From positions 570,915,152 through 570,979,151 of the forward strand of contig NC_081410.1 of assembly GCF_030272615.1 (NCBI RefSeq): a stretch of 64,000 nucleotides of DNA. Reading direction: 5' to 3'. Every line of letters begins with the position of its first letter. Position 1 is the stretch's first letter. Shown piece after piece: positions 1 through 12,384 of the stretch. The stretch is from Cryptomeria japonica (lineage: Eukaryota; Streptophyta; Pinopsida; Cupressales; Cupressaceae). Under the pieces are notes generated by a model. That model was given only the letters and a program-made list of their open reading frames with translations, made no database searches and was not told the DNA's origin. The translations under genes and the position numbers were made by a program.

Positions 1-419
1 TCATTTCTTTTTTTCTTGTGGATCTTTAGTTGGTTTTCTGAGTTAATATTTTCCTTATCCTAATTTGAGACCTTTCCTTCTCAATAATTTTTTCTTTCTT
101 GTCTTCTCCAATATTTTGATCTTTCCCTTGAGAGTATCCTAGTTATATGACCATTTCACCTCCCTCTTTCGTGGCCTTGGACAATTGGTCATCTAATATC
201 ACATTGTTAGGAAATTGGGGACCTTCAATCTAAGCATTTGCAATAGATTAAGTAGTTGTATGGTCATCAATTTTGTTTTTCTTATCTTTAGCCAAGTTAT
301 TTTTTATCTCTTTATTAGAGAGTTTAGCCAGGGTGGTCCATCTCTAGACAGATCTCAGGTGCTTTTTCTTGTTCCTCTTCCACCTTTTTCTAGCCCTTGG
401 GGGACTATTATTTCATCAA

Positions 420-1007
420 TTCCCCTCTTTTATAGGATGACCTAAGATGACCACATCTTCCACAATTTTGATAAAAGGCCTTTTCATTCTCATACTCTAT
501 TTGCTAAACCCAGAAACTCGGCCTCAAGAATAGAGTCACCTTGGTTGGCAGGAGCTTGTTAATGGAAACATTAACACAGATTATAGAAAACAACAAACAA
601 GACCTATTTTGAGTAATACTATCAATATCCAGGAATTTTCCAAAGGAGTTATCTATTCCTTTAAGAGCTTCCAGGTTCCATAACTCAAGAGGCAGCCCAG
701 AGAGATGAATCCAAGTGGCAGCCATAGCACCAAGATCCATCCAAGGGTTGGGGTTAGGTTTCCATTTATAGAGGGGGAGGTAGTTGCTGGTACCAAATGC
801 CCAAGGCCCATCCATGAGAATACGGGCCAAGTCCCTAGGATTTATGAAATTGAATAGAAGGAGGCCATTTCTCATAGCACTAGTAGTAACACTTCCCTTA
901 AGTTTCCACTTGACAGTTACCCATTTTTTAACCAGTTCCAAAGAGGGGCAGAAAGCCTTGAGTATATTAAGAATGCAAATTTTAGAGTATGAAACACAAA
1001 AACTCAA
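420..1007 (-). pseudogene. LINE (L1-type) ORF1 relic with DUF4283-like domain
   Basis: A minus-strand reading frame of 167 codons (1007 to 504) matches the plant L1-type ORF1 pattern: a GPWAFG motif, then LPLYKWKPNPNP, then a WIHLSGLPLELWN block, the hallmark of the DUF4283 RNA-binding region. Downstream, after a frame change near 490, a zinc knuckle start is readable at about 436-475 (CGRCGHL). In plant LINEs this protein binds the element RNA during target-primed reverse transcription. The frame is broken between the DUF4283 block and the zinc knuckle, and no endonuclease or RT follows, so this is a dead fragment. The lower-numbered side (1-420) reads on as weak lysine/glutamate-rich remnants of the ORF1 tail with many stops. 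The family call is from motif recognition and is fairly sure; exact limits are not. Confidence 0.72.
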
Positions 1008-1745
1008 TTTCTAGGCTACAAACTTTGTTCTTGGGAAAAGTAAAATTTTAGACTATTTGGCATCACTTCCAAGGATTCACATTGCATAGAAATTTTCAAC
1101 TTCTACAATTTTAAAATGGGGCCGAAATGGCCTCCTAGATAAATATTAAAATATGATGAGCTCTAGAATTTTTGTCTAGTACAATGAAAATTTAAAAATG
1201 TATACCTATAAATATATGTTGTAGGAGGGAGTTACACTTGTTGAGCAATTTTTGGTGCATGTTATGATATATTATAATGCATATTTGAATGGAGATAATG
1301 AATCCAAAATAAAACACTCAATTTAGTAAATGGTTTATGATGCAGTTATGACAAATTAAAGGAACATACTATTTTTAGCATATGGGCGTTGTTCTTCTAA
1401 TTAGGCCTATGAGTGCCACATTTTTAGATTATTTTAGATCATGGTTTTGTAATTGTCAATTGATGGTTTCCTATACTAATTCTCATATTTATAACATGCT
1501 TGAAATGGAGGCTTTCATAGTTATCTTTTAGCTACTATTATGTTGTTAAAAAAACTCCAAATATTTAGTTTGTGATACTCACACAAAATCTTTCTTTGCA
1601 AGAGTTATAATCATGTCTAGTGTAGCATATAACACATTGGGTTGCTTTGGAATGTGGGAGTTTTCACCAAAAAATATTTTCCCCATATGCACTTATGTTG
1701 TAGTATGATTTTGTTTATTTTTAATATGTATTTCTCCATTTTCCT
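957..1745 (+). repeat. Degenerate solo-LTR-like repeat, related to element B LTR
   Basis: The stretch begins ttgagtatattaagaatgca; an obvious second copy of its first part lies at 35616-35945. Its second half (about 1430-1740) follows the same order of landmarks as the B LTR: 'atggttttgtaat', a short GC-poor block, 'gcaagagttataatcat', then 'aatgtgggagttttcaccaaaaaatattttcccca' aligned with the 'gtggggtttttctcccgaaagggttttcccca' block of B. I read it as an old solo LTR of a family distantly related to B. No internal genes or target duplication were found. Confidence 0.5.
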
Positions 1746-2160
1746 TTCAATTTCATAAGCCCTGTCCATAATGTGGCACATCACAACTTTACATAAGTTA
1801 GCATATAAACTTTCCCTAGTGAATAATTATTTTCATGTTGTTAATATGATCTTGGACTTTATCAATTACACTATTAATTGATCCTCCTATATGTTAAAAT
1901 TATTTATACACCAACACTTTATACATTTACCACTTCTTCATTGGTCTGAGTTATTTTGAGTTCTTTTCCCATTATCTTTAGTTTAACACACTTGTAAAAA
2001 TTTGTGAGTTGGTCATTTATTGGCTAGTTGTTAAAATGGTCTCTATAAGGTAATTTATTTTCACAAAGTTTTACTTTGACCATTGTATGTCGATTATGGA
2101 TTTTGTCTTGATCACTATTGTTTATAAATTTGTAATATTGAGCATGAATACAGGTGTTGG
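1746..2160. other. No gene recognised
   Basis: AT-rich sequence with short frames only. No retroelement motif, RNA gene or regular repeat was recognised here. Confidence 0.5.
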
Positions 2161-2242
2161 GATACACAAGTGACATTTATGATAAATATGATAATTTATC
2201 ACTAGTTATATAAAGTGGTAATGTAAATGTCACTTATGTATC
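2161..2242. repeat. 82-bp inverted repeat (MITE-like hairpin)
   Basis: Nineteen-base ends at 2161-2179 and 2224-2242 are reverse complements with one mismatch (gatacacaagtgacattta against taaatgtcacttatgtatc). The 44-base middle is AT-rich. The whole could fold as one hairpin. No clear target duplication flanks it, so it may be a miniature inverted-repeat element remnant or just a palindrome. Confidence 0.55.
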
Positions 2243-2862
2243 TATGGTACATGGACCAAGTACTTTGTGTTTCATGGATGTGTGATGAGTCAAGTGGGGT
2301 TATTTGGGTGAGATTTATATTGTTTCTATATGTGTTTGTAAAGAAAATAGAGGGGAATTATTCTAAAAGTCATCCATGAAAAAATCTTATTGGTTGACCA
2401 ATCAAAAAATGAGTTTACATCATTCACGGTTATTTGACAAGAAAGTTATATAAATCCTCATGTACTTCCTTAGTGAGGTTGATAGGTGATTTAATTTTGA
2501 AAGGAATTAAAATTATATAAGTTAATGGGTTGGTGTGGCGAATTCCTAATAGATGACAACAAACTCTTCTCAATAGTCAAAAGTATGGCCAAGCATCTTT
2601 ATTTAATTTAATCAGAATTTACCATTGATTTTTTTTTTTTTATTTAATGTTTCTTATTGATTAATAATTTCATTTATATTATTAGTTGAAGTCATATCAC
2701 TTGTCAATTTTTAAAAAGAATGAAAAGCAGCTAAGTTTTTGGCACAACAAATTCTAGTATTTTTCTATGCATAGATGTAGGGTTCCACCAAAGTGTCATA
2801 TTTATTGTACATAGACCCAAGTAGGTGGAAAAGAATGTAATTCACCTACATATTGTTGGAGA
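2243..2862. other. No gene recognised
   Basis: AT-rich sequence with a T-run near 2629. No coding motif or repeat unit was recognised. Confidence 0.5.
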
Positions 2863-3250
2863 ATCAGTCCATACCTAATACTTAAAATTTATTACTTAAT
2901 CCACAAACTCTTTAACATCATTTTATCAGCAACAATGAAAGACATAACAGAGAAAAACCATGCATAAGAGAACACTAGATTTGCATGGAAAACCAAAACA
3001 TTGAAAAACCATGGTGAGAGTCAACTCATAATATATGAAATGATTACAATACAATTTCAAGCTCAATAATAGGGAAGCATGCTACTCCTTGAAGGGCTTG
3101 CATTTTAGAGTGCACAGCCCCAGGGCAAGTTACTAAGATTCCAATTTGAATATCACTTAGATCCAAACAAAGATAGAATAAATATATGAATAAAAAAAAA
3201 AGTGGACCTTAAACAATCTCCAAACATGAAGTTGTCCTTGAGTCTTTGTC
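2863..3250 (-). repeat. Degenerate LTR remnant, H/E-type
   Basis: Read on the minus strand, this follows the LTR order seen in elements H and E. The plus strand shows 'tggaaaaccaaaacattgaaaaaccatggtgag' (the LTR hairpin and GTTTTTCC block, decayed), then 'gctactccttgaagggcttgcatttta', then 'agagtgcacagcccc', matching 'ctacaagaggggcctgcacatg' and 'agagcacactgct' of H. Identity is low and ends are not defined, so this is an old copy. Confidence 0.4.
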
Positions 3251-4324
3251 TCAAGAAACCAACTCCACAACAATCACTAAACACAAAATTTGTCACAACT
3301 GACTTCAAAAAATTATATAATCATGTAGGCATAGCATACTCATTGATTCACACACACATCTACACTCACACATGAACTCACCTTTCATCATCAATTTAAT
3401 TTTTTATATATACTATCTTCTTCATTATCATCAATTAGATCATTCAAAATACAGGAAAAGCATAAGTCCTATCATGCCAGCCACTAAAACATAATTATGG
3501 TGAAAGAAGTCCAATAAAGGAGGTAGAGATGACTTGAAACACCATATCACTTCTTTCTAAGTAGGTAGTAACAATTCTAATGCTATCATTCATCCTCCAA
3601 AGGTAAATAATGACATAACATGTGAATACACCAAGCATCACACCACAAGTCGACCCAATACATATATCCCTAATGAACAATCCTAATGTGGATCCCCACA
3701 TGCCAAGGTAGTACCCAAAATCAATGCAACACAAAATTCTAAGAAAGAAAAGACATCCAAGGATTCACCGCACTCCAAGGAACAACACTAGTCAATTGAA
3801 CCAAAACAATTATCCTTAAACATAGGTTCCAATAATAATGCACCATCAAAAAATCCACCTAACATCATTTAGAGGACATAGGAAATTCCATGAACATCTA
3901 ACAACATTCTCAAATCCTTTCTTCAATTTTGTACCAAGATTATACTAGCAAAACATAAGTGATACTAGAAACTCCATTTTGGAAAGCTAGTTAAACACAT
4001 AAAACAATATAATTACTTGCAAACCACACCACCATCTCATAATTAAAATGAAACATAAAAAAAAATATTGTAAACATGTCATCTAGGTTACAACACTAGA
4101 AACATCAATCTGGACAGTTTTAGAGTGTTTCTTGGACAAGTTCTAATAGACAACCCGATTGATAGCGAGCAATAATTACTAACAATATCAAATGTAACAA
4201 CAAAGACATAAAAACATATGATTGGAAAATAATTATTTTGTATCAGTTCAAAGATGAGGAGAAAGTTATGCATTAATTAGTAAGACAACGGTAGTCATTG
4301 CTAGCATAAATTTTATTGATTATC
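3251..4324. other. No gene recognised
   Basis: AT-rich DNA with a short open frame of 79 codons on the minus strand (3495-3734) that resembles nothing I know. No retroelement signature was found until the Gypsy relic that starts near 4325. Confidence 0.45.
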
Positions 4325-5280
4325 TTGAAGAGTTTCAAGATATGTTAAGTGAATTTGTTGATATTGTTTTGGTTGACTTAAACCTAATGAGCTACATCCA
4401 ATGATAAATATTAATCATCATATCGATCTCACTGCAAGAGCCAATTTACCAAACAAGGTAGCTTACATGATGACTCCAAAGCAAAATGAAGAAATCAAGA
4501 CTTAGGTACAAGAGTTGTTGAACAAAGGACTAGTAAAACAAAGAGTTTGATTCCTTGTGTTGTTCCAAAATTGTTCAATTCAAAGAAGGATGGAAGTTGG
4601 GGAATGTGTACAAATTTAAGGGCGATCAACAAAATCACAATTAGGTATAGATCTCCTTTACTTGGAATTTGATGATTTTATGGATTGTTTAATTTGCACA
4701 AGATATTTTTTTAAGATAGATTTTAAAAGTGGATATCATTAGATAATATTCAATGAGGATGATGAAGGGAAACGACATTCAATAAAAATGGTGGGCTTTA
4801 TGAATGGCTATTTATGTCATTTGGGGTTAACAAATGCCCCAAGTACCTTCATGAGACTCATGAATGAGGTATGAAAGGAATTCATAGGTAAATTTGTCAT
4901 TTTTTTCTTAGATGATATTTTGGTTTATAGTCATTCATAAGAGGAGAACCTTAGATATCTTAGATTGATTTTAAATAAGCTACAAAAAGAGAAGTTGTTA
5001 ACTAATCTTAAGATATGTACTTTGTTGAAGACAAAGTTAATATACTTGGGATTTGTTTTTTTCACAAGAAAGCTTGAAAATGGACAATGAAAAGGTCAAA
5101 TTTATACTAGAGTGATCCACTCCAAGGAATATATTTAAGGTAAGAATCTTTCATGGTCTAACTAGCTTCCTTAGAAAGTATATATGAAACTTTAGTGGAA
5201 TTTGTGTTTCAATTGTGGAAATAATCAAGAGAAATAAGTAGCTATTTCAATCAACCTGTTAGTTTACAGATTTGTCATTT
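4325..5280 (+). pseudogene. Ty3/Gypsy reverse transcriptase relic
   Basis: Plus-strand translation, hopping frames, gives the standard Ty3/Gypsy RT order: an EFQDML start, a HHIDLTARANLPN stretch, LLNKGLV, then [17 protein letters not shown] (about 4590-4640), a degenerate palm start, then TNAPSTFMRLMNEV (about 4830-4870), FLDDILVYSHS (catalytic DD kept, about 4905-4940), and the RT/RNase H join with a decayed TPRN...FHGL..FLRK block (about 5120-5180). Reverse transcriptase copies element RNA into DNA. Multiple stops and frameshifts make it dead. No LTRs were recognised around it. The second Gypsy relic (36375-53433) is a different copy, not a continuation. Confidence 0.85.
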
Positions 5281-5578
5281 AAGTATATATTCTTTTTTCC
5301 CATACAAATGAAAAATGTAACTACCATTTGAGTCATATACAATGAATCATACTTCATATCTACTCTCTACTTATTTTATAAGGTGCAAGGTTGGGTATGC
5401 ACAGGATCACGAGGGGCCAAAAAGTGCCAATATGAAAAAAATGCCTTTTCCATTTGCCCAAAAATGTGAAAAATCTGTGTTGACTTTTTCCTTGCCTTAG
5501 ATATCAGTACATGTGGGCATGGAAAAAGGAAAAGCATAACGAATATCTAAAAATATCAGATATTCGATATTATCAAAT

Positions 5579-5682
5579 ATTATATATATAGACACACACA
5601 CACACACACACATGTCTGTATATCTATATATGTATATGTATGTATGTATGTACGTATATATGTGTATGTATATATGTACATG

Positions 5683-5714
<32 letters not shown>

Positions 5715-5946
5715 TTTGAATATATATATATATATACATGTATATGTATATATGTACATATGTATATATATACATACATTTATATGTATACATATATGTA
5801 TATATGTATGTATATACATATCTATGTGTATATATACATATGTACATATATACATATGTATATAGATATATACATATATATACATATACATACACACACA
5901 CACATATATATACATGTACATGTACATATACATATACATATACATC

Positions 5947-5996
<50 letters not shown>

Positions 5997-6156
5997 TATG
6001 TATATATATGTATATATGTATATGTATATATATATATGTATATATATGTATACATGTATATGTATATATGTATACATACATATATATGTATACATACATA
6101 TATATGTATACATATATGTATATATGTATGTATATACATATCTGTGTATACATATA
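5579..6156. repeat. TA/CA microsatellite, left part
   Basis: Alternating purine-pyrimidine sequence built from TATA, CATATA, TATG and CA units, with (CA)n at about 5591-5612 and a run of CATATA hexamers at about 5925-5996. Long frames in this region encode only Y/I/H/C/M/T/V repeats and are not genes. It stops exactly where the 3' LTR of element A begins, and the same kind of repeat resumes at 19909 after A, so this is one tract split by an insertion. Confidence 0.95.
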
Positions 6157-7701
6157 TGATAGTTCTGATACTTAATGTAAGTACAGATCCAATAGCCAAC
6201 AAGATGAGAGGGGGGGGTGAATCATACACACCTAATCTTCCATAAAAACATCAGATTCAACCTCAGTAACATATACTTCAATAATATAACAAAAACTATT
6301 AAACATGCAAACTCAAATGCATATAAACATCATAAACCTCATAACACCAGATTTAACGTGGAAACCCAAATAGGGAAAAACCACTATGGGATTTCGGACC
6401 CACTAAGAAATATACTCTTCTAGAGTATGCTCGGTTAAAAGCAAATCATGTTAAAGATTACAAACACATTGCTAGATGTGACCTGGTTAAGGGATTTCCT
6501 TCAGATCTGTTAGGATCTTCACGTTGTTAGAAGTGACCTTGTTAAAGGATTTCAAACACTCAATCAGAATGTCACCTTGCTAGAGGACTTTACAAATAAG
6601 ACTGTTAAGTCCACTCAGTTAAGAGATTTTCTATTACTTCACAAAATAATAGTAATAAAAATATATCTGCAACTTCACATCTAAAATGCTAAAGCAAATT
6701 CTTATTTGTTCAATACAATCTAGACATAGAACTAATCTTGTCCATCTACTGGGCTTCTATACTCTATTATTCAAATAGGTTTTCAAGCTTCTGTGCTCGG
6801 TAATCACTATGTAGCATCCCTATGCATACACTTGCCCGCATTCATTGTTTATCAACAGTTCCCTATTTATAAACAATAACTAACCACTTAATCTCCTTGA
6901 TCATATTTCCCATCATCAATCATAGCCATTAGATCTTCAATCTTGTCCAGGTTCAATGCATCTTTTGATCTGAAAACATTTTACCTTGCCTTGGAACTTG
7001 CATATATTTCTTGGAACTTGTGCTAAGGTATTGCGGTTCAATCTGAACTGTAGATCTTCATGGCGATTTTCCTTTGCCATAGATTCATTAACAAACTTCA
7101 TTCACGGCTTACCAATCATTTAATCAGTTCCAGCTCATCAGCTTCCTTCATTAAATAATGCATGTAACCATTTAATGCATTCTGTTATAGCTCGATTACA
7201 ACTCGGTTACAACTCGGTAAATACTAAAATTCACTCGGTAGACATTACACCTTCTTTAACTGATAGCGATAACCTTAGGGTTTACCGACTAGGTTCCTTA
7301 GGGTTTACCGACTAGGTTCTTTGCTCGGTAACATAGTATAGTATCAACCTTACAACTAACAACATATGTATGATGTTAAAACAATCTAAACATCATGATC
7401 TCATCATTGTCTGACTCAGTAATAGCTGCCCATTGAATAACTTATTCTTCCTCTTATTCATCATAATATTTCTTGTGTCTTTTACCGACATCCTTATATT
7501 CTTCAAGTCATACTTCTCAAGATATGTCAACATCATACTGAATTAGAAAATCAATTTCTTGACATTAATGAAAAAATAATAATATTAAGACAGTAAAACA
7601 TCCTTAATCAGTTATATCCATAATTATCAACAACCTTCGCAATATCCTTATTGAAATGTCAACAATCTTTCATTGTCTATTATAGTGCTATATTGCTAGG
7701 A
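6157..7701 (-). repeat. Element A 3' LTR
   Basis: About 1,545 bp, paired with 18407-19908 plus 12336-12384. The plus strand starts tgatagttctgat, so the LTR ends ...ca on its own strand. The far end reads tgctagga where the partner LTR has tgccaaca, so the TG start has been lost by mutation. A TATA-like box (tatttata on plus) is at 6864-6871. The hairpin block gtgggtccgaaatcccata with ggtttttccc (minus strand) lies at about 6365-6403. The C-run block next to GATTCA is at 6206-6223. This copy keeps a single AAGAT where its partner LTR was hit by B, so it serves as the empty-site reference. Confidence 0.92.
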
Positions 7702-7855
7702 ATCTCCCCCTTTGGCATTGATGGCAAAACCAATTAATTTGACCTAATTGATTCCAGATTGCTATGAAATGTTGAAATGCTCTCCCCCATACATTAGTCT
7801 TCTCTTCTTGTCTTCAGTCTTCTCCCCTATACATTGGTCTTCTCCCCCTTTGACA
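7702..7855 (-). promoter_or_regulatory. Element A polypurine tract, proximal and distal copies
   Basis: On the minus strand, ccaaagggggagat (7715-7702) abuts the 3' LTR and is the expected primer for plus-strand DNA synthesis. A second, similar purine block, tcaaagggggaga with a TTG before it, lies about 140 bp upstream (7841-7855). Elements H, E and F show the same doubling. Confidence 0.75.
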
Positions 7856-8092
7856 ACAATGCCAAAAAGTAAAGAATTAAAACTTGATTTCTTCCGCTAA
7901 GAAGTGAATTCCTTGTTGTTATGTATTTACTTAGTCTCAGTCAGAGCATTTATCTTCAATATCTGTTCCTTGTATTATTTCCTGTAATAATTCCTATACA
8001 CCTTTAGAAAACTTCCTAAAGTGTGTAAATCAACATCAACTCCTAAAAGATATTCTGTAGAGTTATCGAATTGATGCTTTCACCGAACTTGG

Positions 8093-11000
8093 TCAGTGAA
8101 TGGAAGATAGGGGTAGGACCCCTAACTTGCTTCTGAGATACTCAAAAGTGTCCTTTGGTAGTGGCTTGGTGAAGATATCTGCTATTTGTTCCTTTGTGCT
8201 AACATACTCCAACACCACTTTCTTCTCTTGAGCTTCTTCTCTAAGATAATGATATTTGATAGAGATGTGCTTTGTCTTAGATTGAATAACAAGATTATTT
8301 GAAATGTTAATAGCACTAGTATTGTCACAAAATAGAGTTACTGGCTTGATAACTTTCTCATTTATACCTTCCAATAGTTGTTTGATCCATGCTATATTAG
8401 TGCAATTTAATGCTGCAACTCCATATTCTGCTTTTGCTGTTGACTGTGAAACACATCCTTGTTTCTTGCTAAGCCAACTCACTAGTCTTTCTCCTAAAAA
8501 GAAAGCTCCGCCACTTGTGCTTTTTCTGTCATCAATGTTGCCTGCCCAATCAGCATTAGTATAAACTTTTAAATCAAAATTCTTTCCTTTCTGATATACT
8601 AAGCCATAATCCTCAGTGCCTTTCAAGTATCTAAAAATTCTTTTGATTGCTGTCATGTGTGTTTCCTTAGGATCTGCAGAGAATCTTGCAACTATACCTA
8701 CTGCATGTGCTATGTCTGGTCTGCTGTGAACAACATATTGCAACTTTCCAATCATAGATCAGTAAAGTGTCTCATCAATAGATGCAGATTCATCATTCTT
8801 TTATAATTTATAGTTGGTAGTCATAGGAGTACTTACTGGTTTTGAATCTTCCATTCCAAATTTCTTCAAGATTTCCTTTATGCACTTGGATTGAGTAATG
8901 AAAATCTCATTTTTCATTTGCAGTATCTATAAACCTATAGAATACTTTATCTCACCGATTAATGACATCTCAAATTATTTGCTCATTTCATTTCCAAAGT
9001 TCTTGCATAAAGAGTCATTTCCACAAAATATAATATCATCAACAAATATGGCTGAGATCAGTATTCCATTTCATCATTCTTCATGTACATATTGCTATTC
9101 TCACTTGTCCTTATAAAACTAATCTTAATCAAATAAGAGTGCAATCTTTCATACTATGCTCTAGGTGCTTGTTTCAAACCATATAAAGCTTTGTTCAATT
9201 TACATACCTGATCTTTATTATTGTCTTCAACAAATCCTTCAAGTTGTTCAATAAAAACTTCTTCTTCTAATATACCATTCAGAAATACAGATTTGACATC
9301 CATTTGATATACCTTGAAATTCTTAAAAGAAGCATATGCCAACAATGTTCTTACTCCTTCAAGTCTAGCAACAAGTGCAAAAGTTTCACTATAATCAATT
9401 CCTTCTTCTTGAGCATGACCTTTGCAAACTAGTCTTGCTTTGTTTCGAATGACCTCTCCTTTTTCATTTAGCTTGTTCCTAAAAATCCACTTAGTACCGA
9501 TTACATTTTTGTCCTTCAGTCTTGGGATTAGTGTCCATGTGTCATTCTTCTTGATTTGATCAATCTCTTCTGTCATAGCATTTATCCAATCTTCACTGTT
9601 AAATTCCTCTTTTACTATTCTCGGTTCAAATTCAGATATCAGATATGTGTTCTGTCTTAGGTTGTTCCTTGTCATCACTGGATCATTCTTATCTCCTATG
9701 ATCTAACTTGGTGCATGATGTCTTCTGACATACTTGGCTAATATAGGCTCGGTAGGCTCTGTATGATTTTCTTCATCACTCGGTAACTGGATATTCTCTT
9801 CATTTTCTTCTGCAGTCTTCTCGATAGAACTTCTCGGTTGAACATAAACAAATTCATCATAATCTTCTGGTTCCTTGGAATTTCCTTCATCATTTCTTTA
9901 TGCAAATTCATCAATTTTCACATTTGCACTTTCCACTATTTTGTTAGATGATTTGATCAGACATTTAAATGCTTTGCTTCTAGAAGAATATCCTAGAAAT
10001 GTTCCTTCTTCACTTTTCTGATCAAACTTGCCATTTCTATCATCTTTGTGAACATAGCATCTACTTCCAAAGATTTTAAAGTAACTAACATTAGGTTTCT
10101 TATCATACCAGATTTCATATGGTGTCTTCAAAGTTCCTTTCTTTAGTTGTACTTGGTTCAAGGTGTAAACTGCTATGCTTATTGGTTCTCTCTAAAATGT
10201 TTGTGGCACTTTCTTTTCAATCATCAATGTTCTAACACAATCCACAATAGATCTGTTTCTTCTCTCAGCTATTCCATTTTGTTGTGGAGTTCTCGGTGCA
10301 AAGACTTGTCTTTTAAGACCATGATTATTGCAAAATAACTTGAATTCATCAGATGTGAACTCTCCTCCTCCATTTGATCTAAGACATTTCAGTTGTCTTC
10401 CTGTTTCATTTTCAACTCTTGCCTTGTACCATTTAAACATTTGAAAAGCTTCTAATTTTTCTTTTAAAAACATTACTAACATCATCCTTGAATAATCATC
10501 CACAAATAATATGAAATATTTGTCACCATAATAACTTTGAACTTTCATAGGACCACAAAGATCAGTATGCACAAGATCTAAAATTCCCTTAGAAGTGTAA
10601 GACTTACTTGTAAAGCTTGATCTTGTCATCTTACCCATCTGGCATCCTCGACACATAGCATTCTTAGGTTTCTGAAGACTCGGTAGACCTCTTACTCAGT
10701 GCTTCTTACTTATTTTGATCAGATTATCAAAATGTACATGACAAAACCTTTTATGCCATAACCAGGTATCATCTATCTTTGCATACAAACACTTGTTCCG
10801 AGTTGAGTCAAGGTGAAATGTGTTACCTTTTGTTTGTGTCCTGGTAGCAGCTAACTTTCCATACTTGTCATGAACTTTGATAATTCCATTCTGAAACTCT
10901 ATTTGGTAGCCTGTGTTGTTTAGTTGTGCTACACTCAACAAATTATATTTCAAACCTTCAACCCAATAAACATCATTGCATCTTGCATTGTCAAGAAGTG

Positions 11001-12272
11001 TTATGGATCCTTTACCTTTTATCGGACATGGTGCATTATTACCAAATCTTACATATCCACCATCATAATCTTCTAATATAACAAACTTGTGTTTATCACC
11101 TGTCATGTGATGTGAGCATCCACTATCTATGATCCAAGAATCATTAGTATTTATGTGAGATATTAGGGCTTTTTCTTCATACCTTTCTTCATCTGATCCA
11201 TCTTTGATAGCAACATAAACTACTTCCTCTGTATCAGTTTCATCTGATTTATCATCATTAGATTCTTCATCAGCTATTAGACATGTCTTTTTATCTCCTC
11301 TCCTGAAGTCTCGGTGTCCTCTGTAATGATTATCTTTCTGTCTATCATCTCGATAATCTCTCTTTTCACTAGATTCTTTGTCAGGACAGTTAGAAGCCAT
11401 ATGTCCAATTCTATCACAATTAAAACATTTCAAAGGTAGTTTTCCTTTATACTTACCTTTGCCTCTTAGTAACCTTCTAGCTAATAGTGCTTCAAACTCT
11501 TCCTGCTTTCTGATTTCCTCATACAGTCTGTGTACTTCCTCCATGTTCTTACGAAATCTTTCACTTGCTCCACTGTGATCTCCTTTAGAGTACTTATACT
11601 TTCTTTCATTGAAATCATTAGATTCATTAAGATGAAAAGAACTAAATGCAGATTCAACTTTATTTACTGAAGATCCACTGTTATCAAAGTTACTTAACTC
11701 AAATGCATGTAGCTTACCGATAGTAGCATCTAAAGAAACTGGCATATTAGGTACAGACCTCAATTCATTGATTACAGATACTCGGATTGCATAAGCTGGT
11801 AGAAGGGTTCTCAACAACTTGTTATATCCTTTTCTTCAATAGTTCCACCTACTCCTTTGATTTGATTGACAATCTCCTTTAGTCTTGTACTATACTGAGT
11901 TATGTTTTCACCTTCATTCATCCTCATAGATTCAAGTTGTCCTCTTAGACTATCTACTTTTCCTCTTTGAACATGTTCATCTCCTCTATATATTGATATG
12001 AGCTTATCCCACATAGCCTTTGCATCATTGCAGCCTTCTAGGTCATTAAACTCTGAATTGGTCAATGCAGATGTTATTTCAATCATTGCTTGAATATGTT
12101 CTTGCTTTGCCTTTATGTCTTCCATTGTCAATGGATAGGTGCTCGGATTAATAAAATCATTCTCCAAATAGTATACAACATATTCTCCAACTCCTGATAG
12201 GTGCAGCTTCATCCTTTTCTGCCATGTAGAGAAACTTGACTTGTTCAGCTTCGGTGCATCCCTCTTATACAT
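8093..12272 (-). pseudogene. Element A gag-pol (Copia), degraded
   Basis: The minus-strand polyprotein starts at the ATG at 12272 (MYKRDAPKLNKSSF), just after the primer site. Gag (UBN2-type) runs to about 11815, where the frame shifts by one base. The next frame holds a zinc knuckle CFNCDRIGHMASNC (11427-11386), the protease motif IIDSGCSHHMTGD (D codon near 11127), a HHCC integrase start, and the integrase core (10656-10192: first Asp in HTDLCG kept, Glu in QQNGIAERR kept). The second catalytic Asp is Asn (codon 10374-10372). RT follows, with FVDD at 9046-9035, and RNase H (8755-8093, after another frameshift), where the first acidic residue of the YTDADW-type motif is also Asn. Stops and two or more frameshifts show that it is dead. 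It ends in a KLGVLPL tail near 8100. Confidence 0.92.
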
Positions 12273-12320
12273 CTTCAGATCTTTGACTCAAGTGCCTTAA
12301 AACCTTTTTTTGGAGTCCAA

Positions 12321-12333
12321 AGCTCTGATACCA
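12321..12333 (-). promoter_or_regulatory. Element A primer-binding site
   Basis: On the minus strand, tggtatcagagct follows the 5' LTR end after a two-base spacer. This is the standard plant site complementary to the 3' end of initiator tRNA-Met, used to prime minus-strand DNA. Confidence 0.9.
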
Positions 12334-12335
12334 AT

Positions 12336-12384
12336 TGATAGTTCTGATACTTAATGTAAGTACAGATCCAATAGCCAACAAGAT
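12336..12384 (-). repeat. Element A 5' LTR, distal fragment cut off by B
   Basis: This 49-bp piece (plus strand: tgatagttctgat to ccaacaagat) matches the first 49 bp of the 3' LTR at 6157. It is the primer-site end of the 5' LTR. It ends with AAGAT, the target duplication of element B; the rest of the LTR resumes after the second AAGAT at 18402-18406. Confidence 0.93.

Noticed and set aside
215-445. 76-codon plus-strand frame near the window start
   Set aside because: Lies opposite the LINE ORF1 tail; no recognisable product.
3495-3734. 79-codon minus-strand frame with hydrophobic stretches, like a small membrane protein
   Set aside because: No known family, no conserved neighbour and AT-rich surroundings with many chance frames.
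5497-6245. Several open frames of 70-218 codons on both strands rich in Y, I, H, C, V and T
   Set aside because: They are read from the TA/CA microsatellite in all frames and have no protein character; same for 19855-20513.
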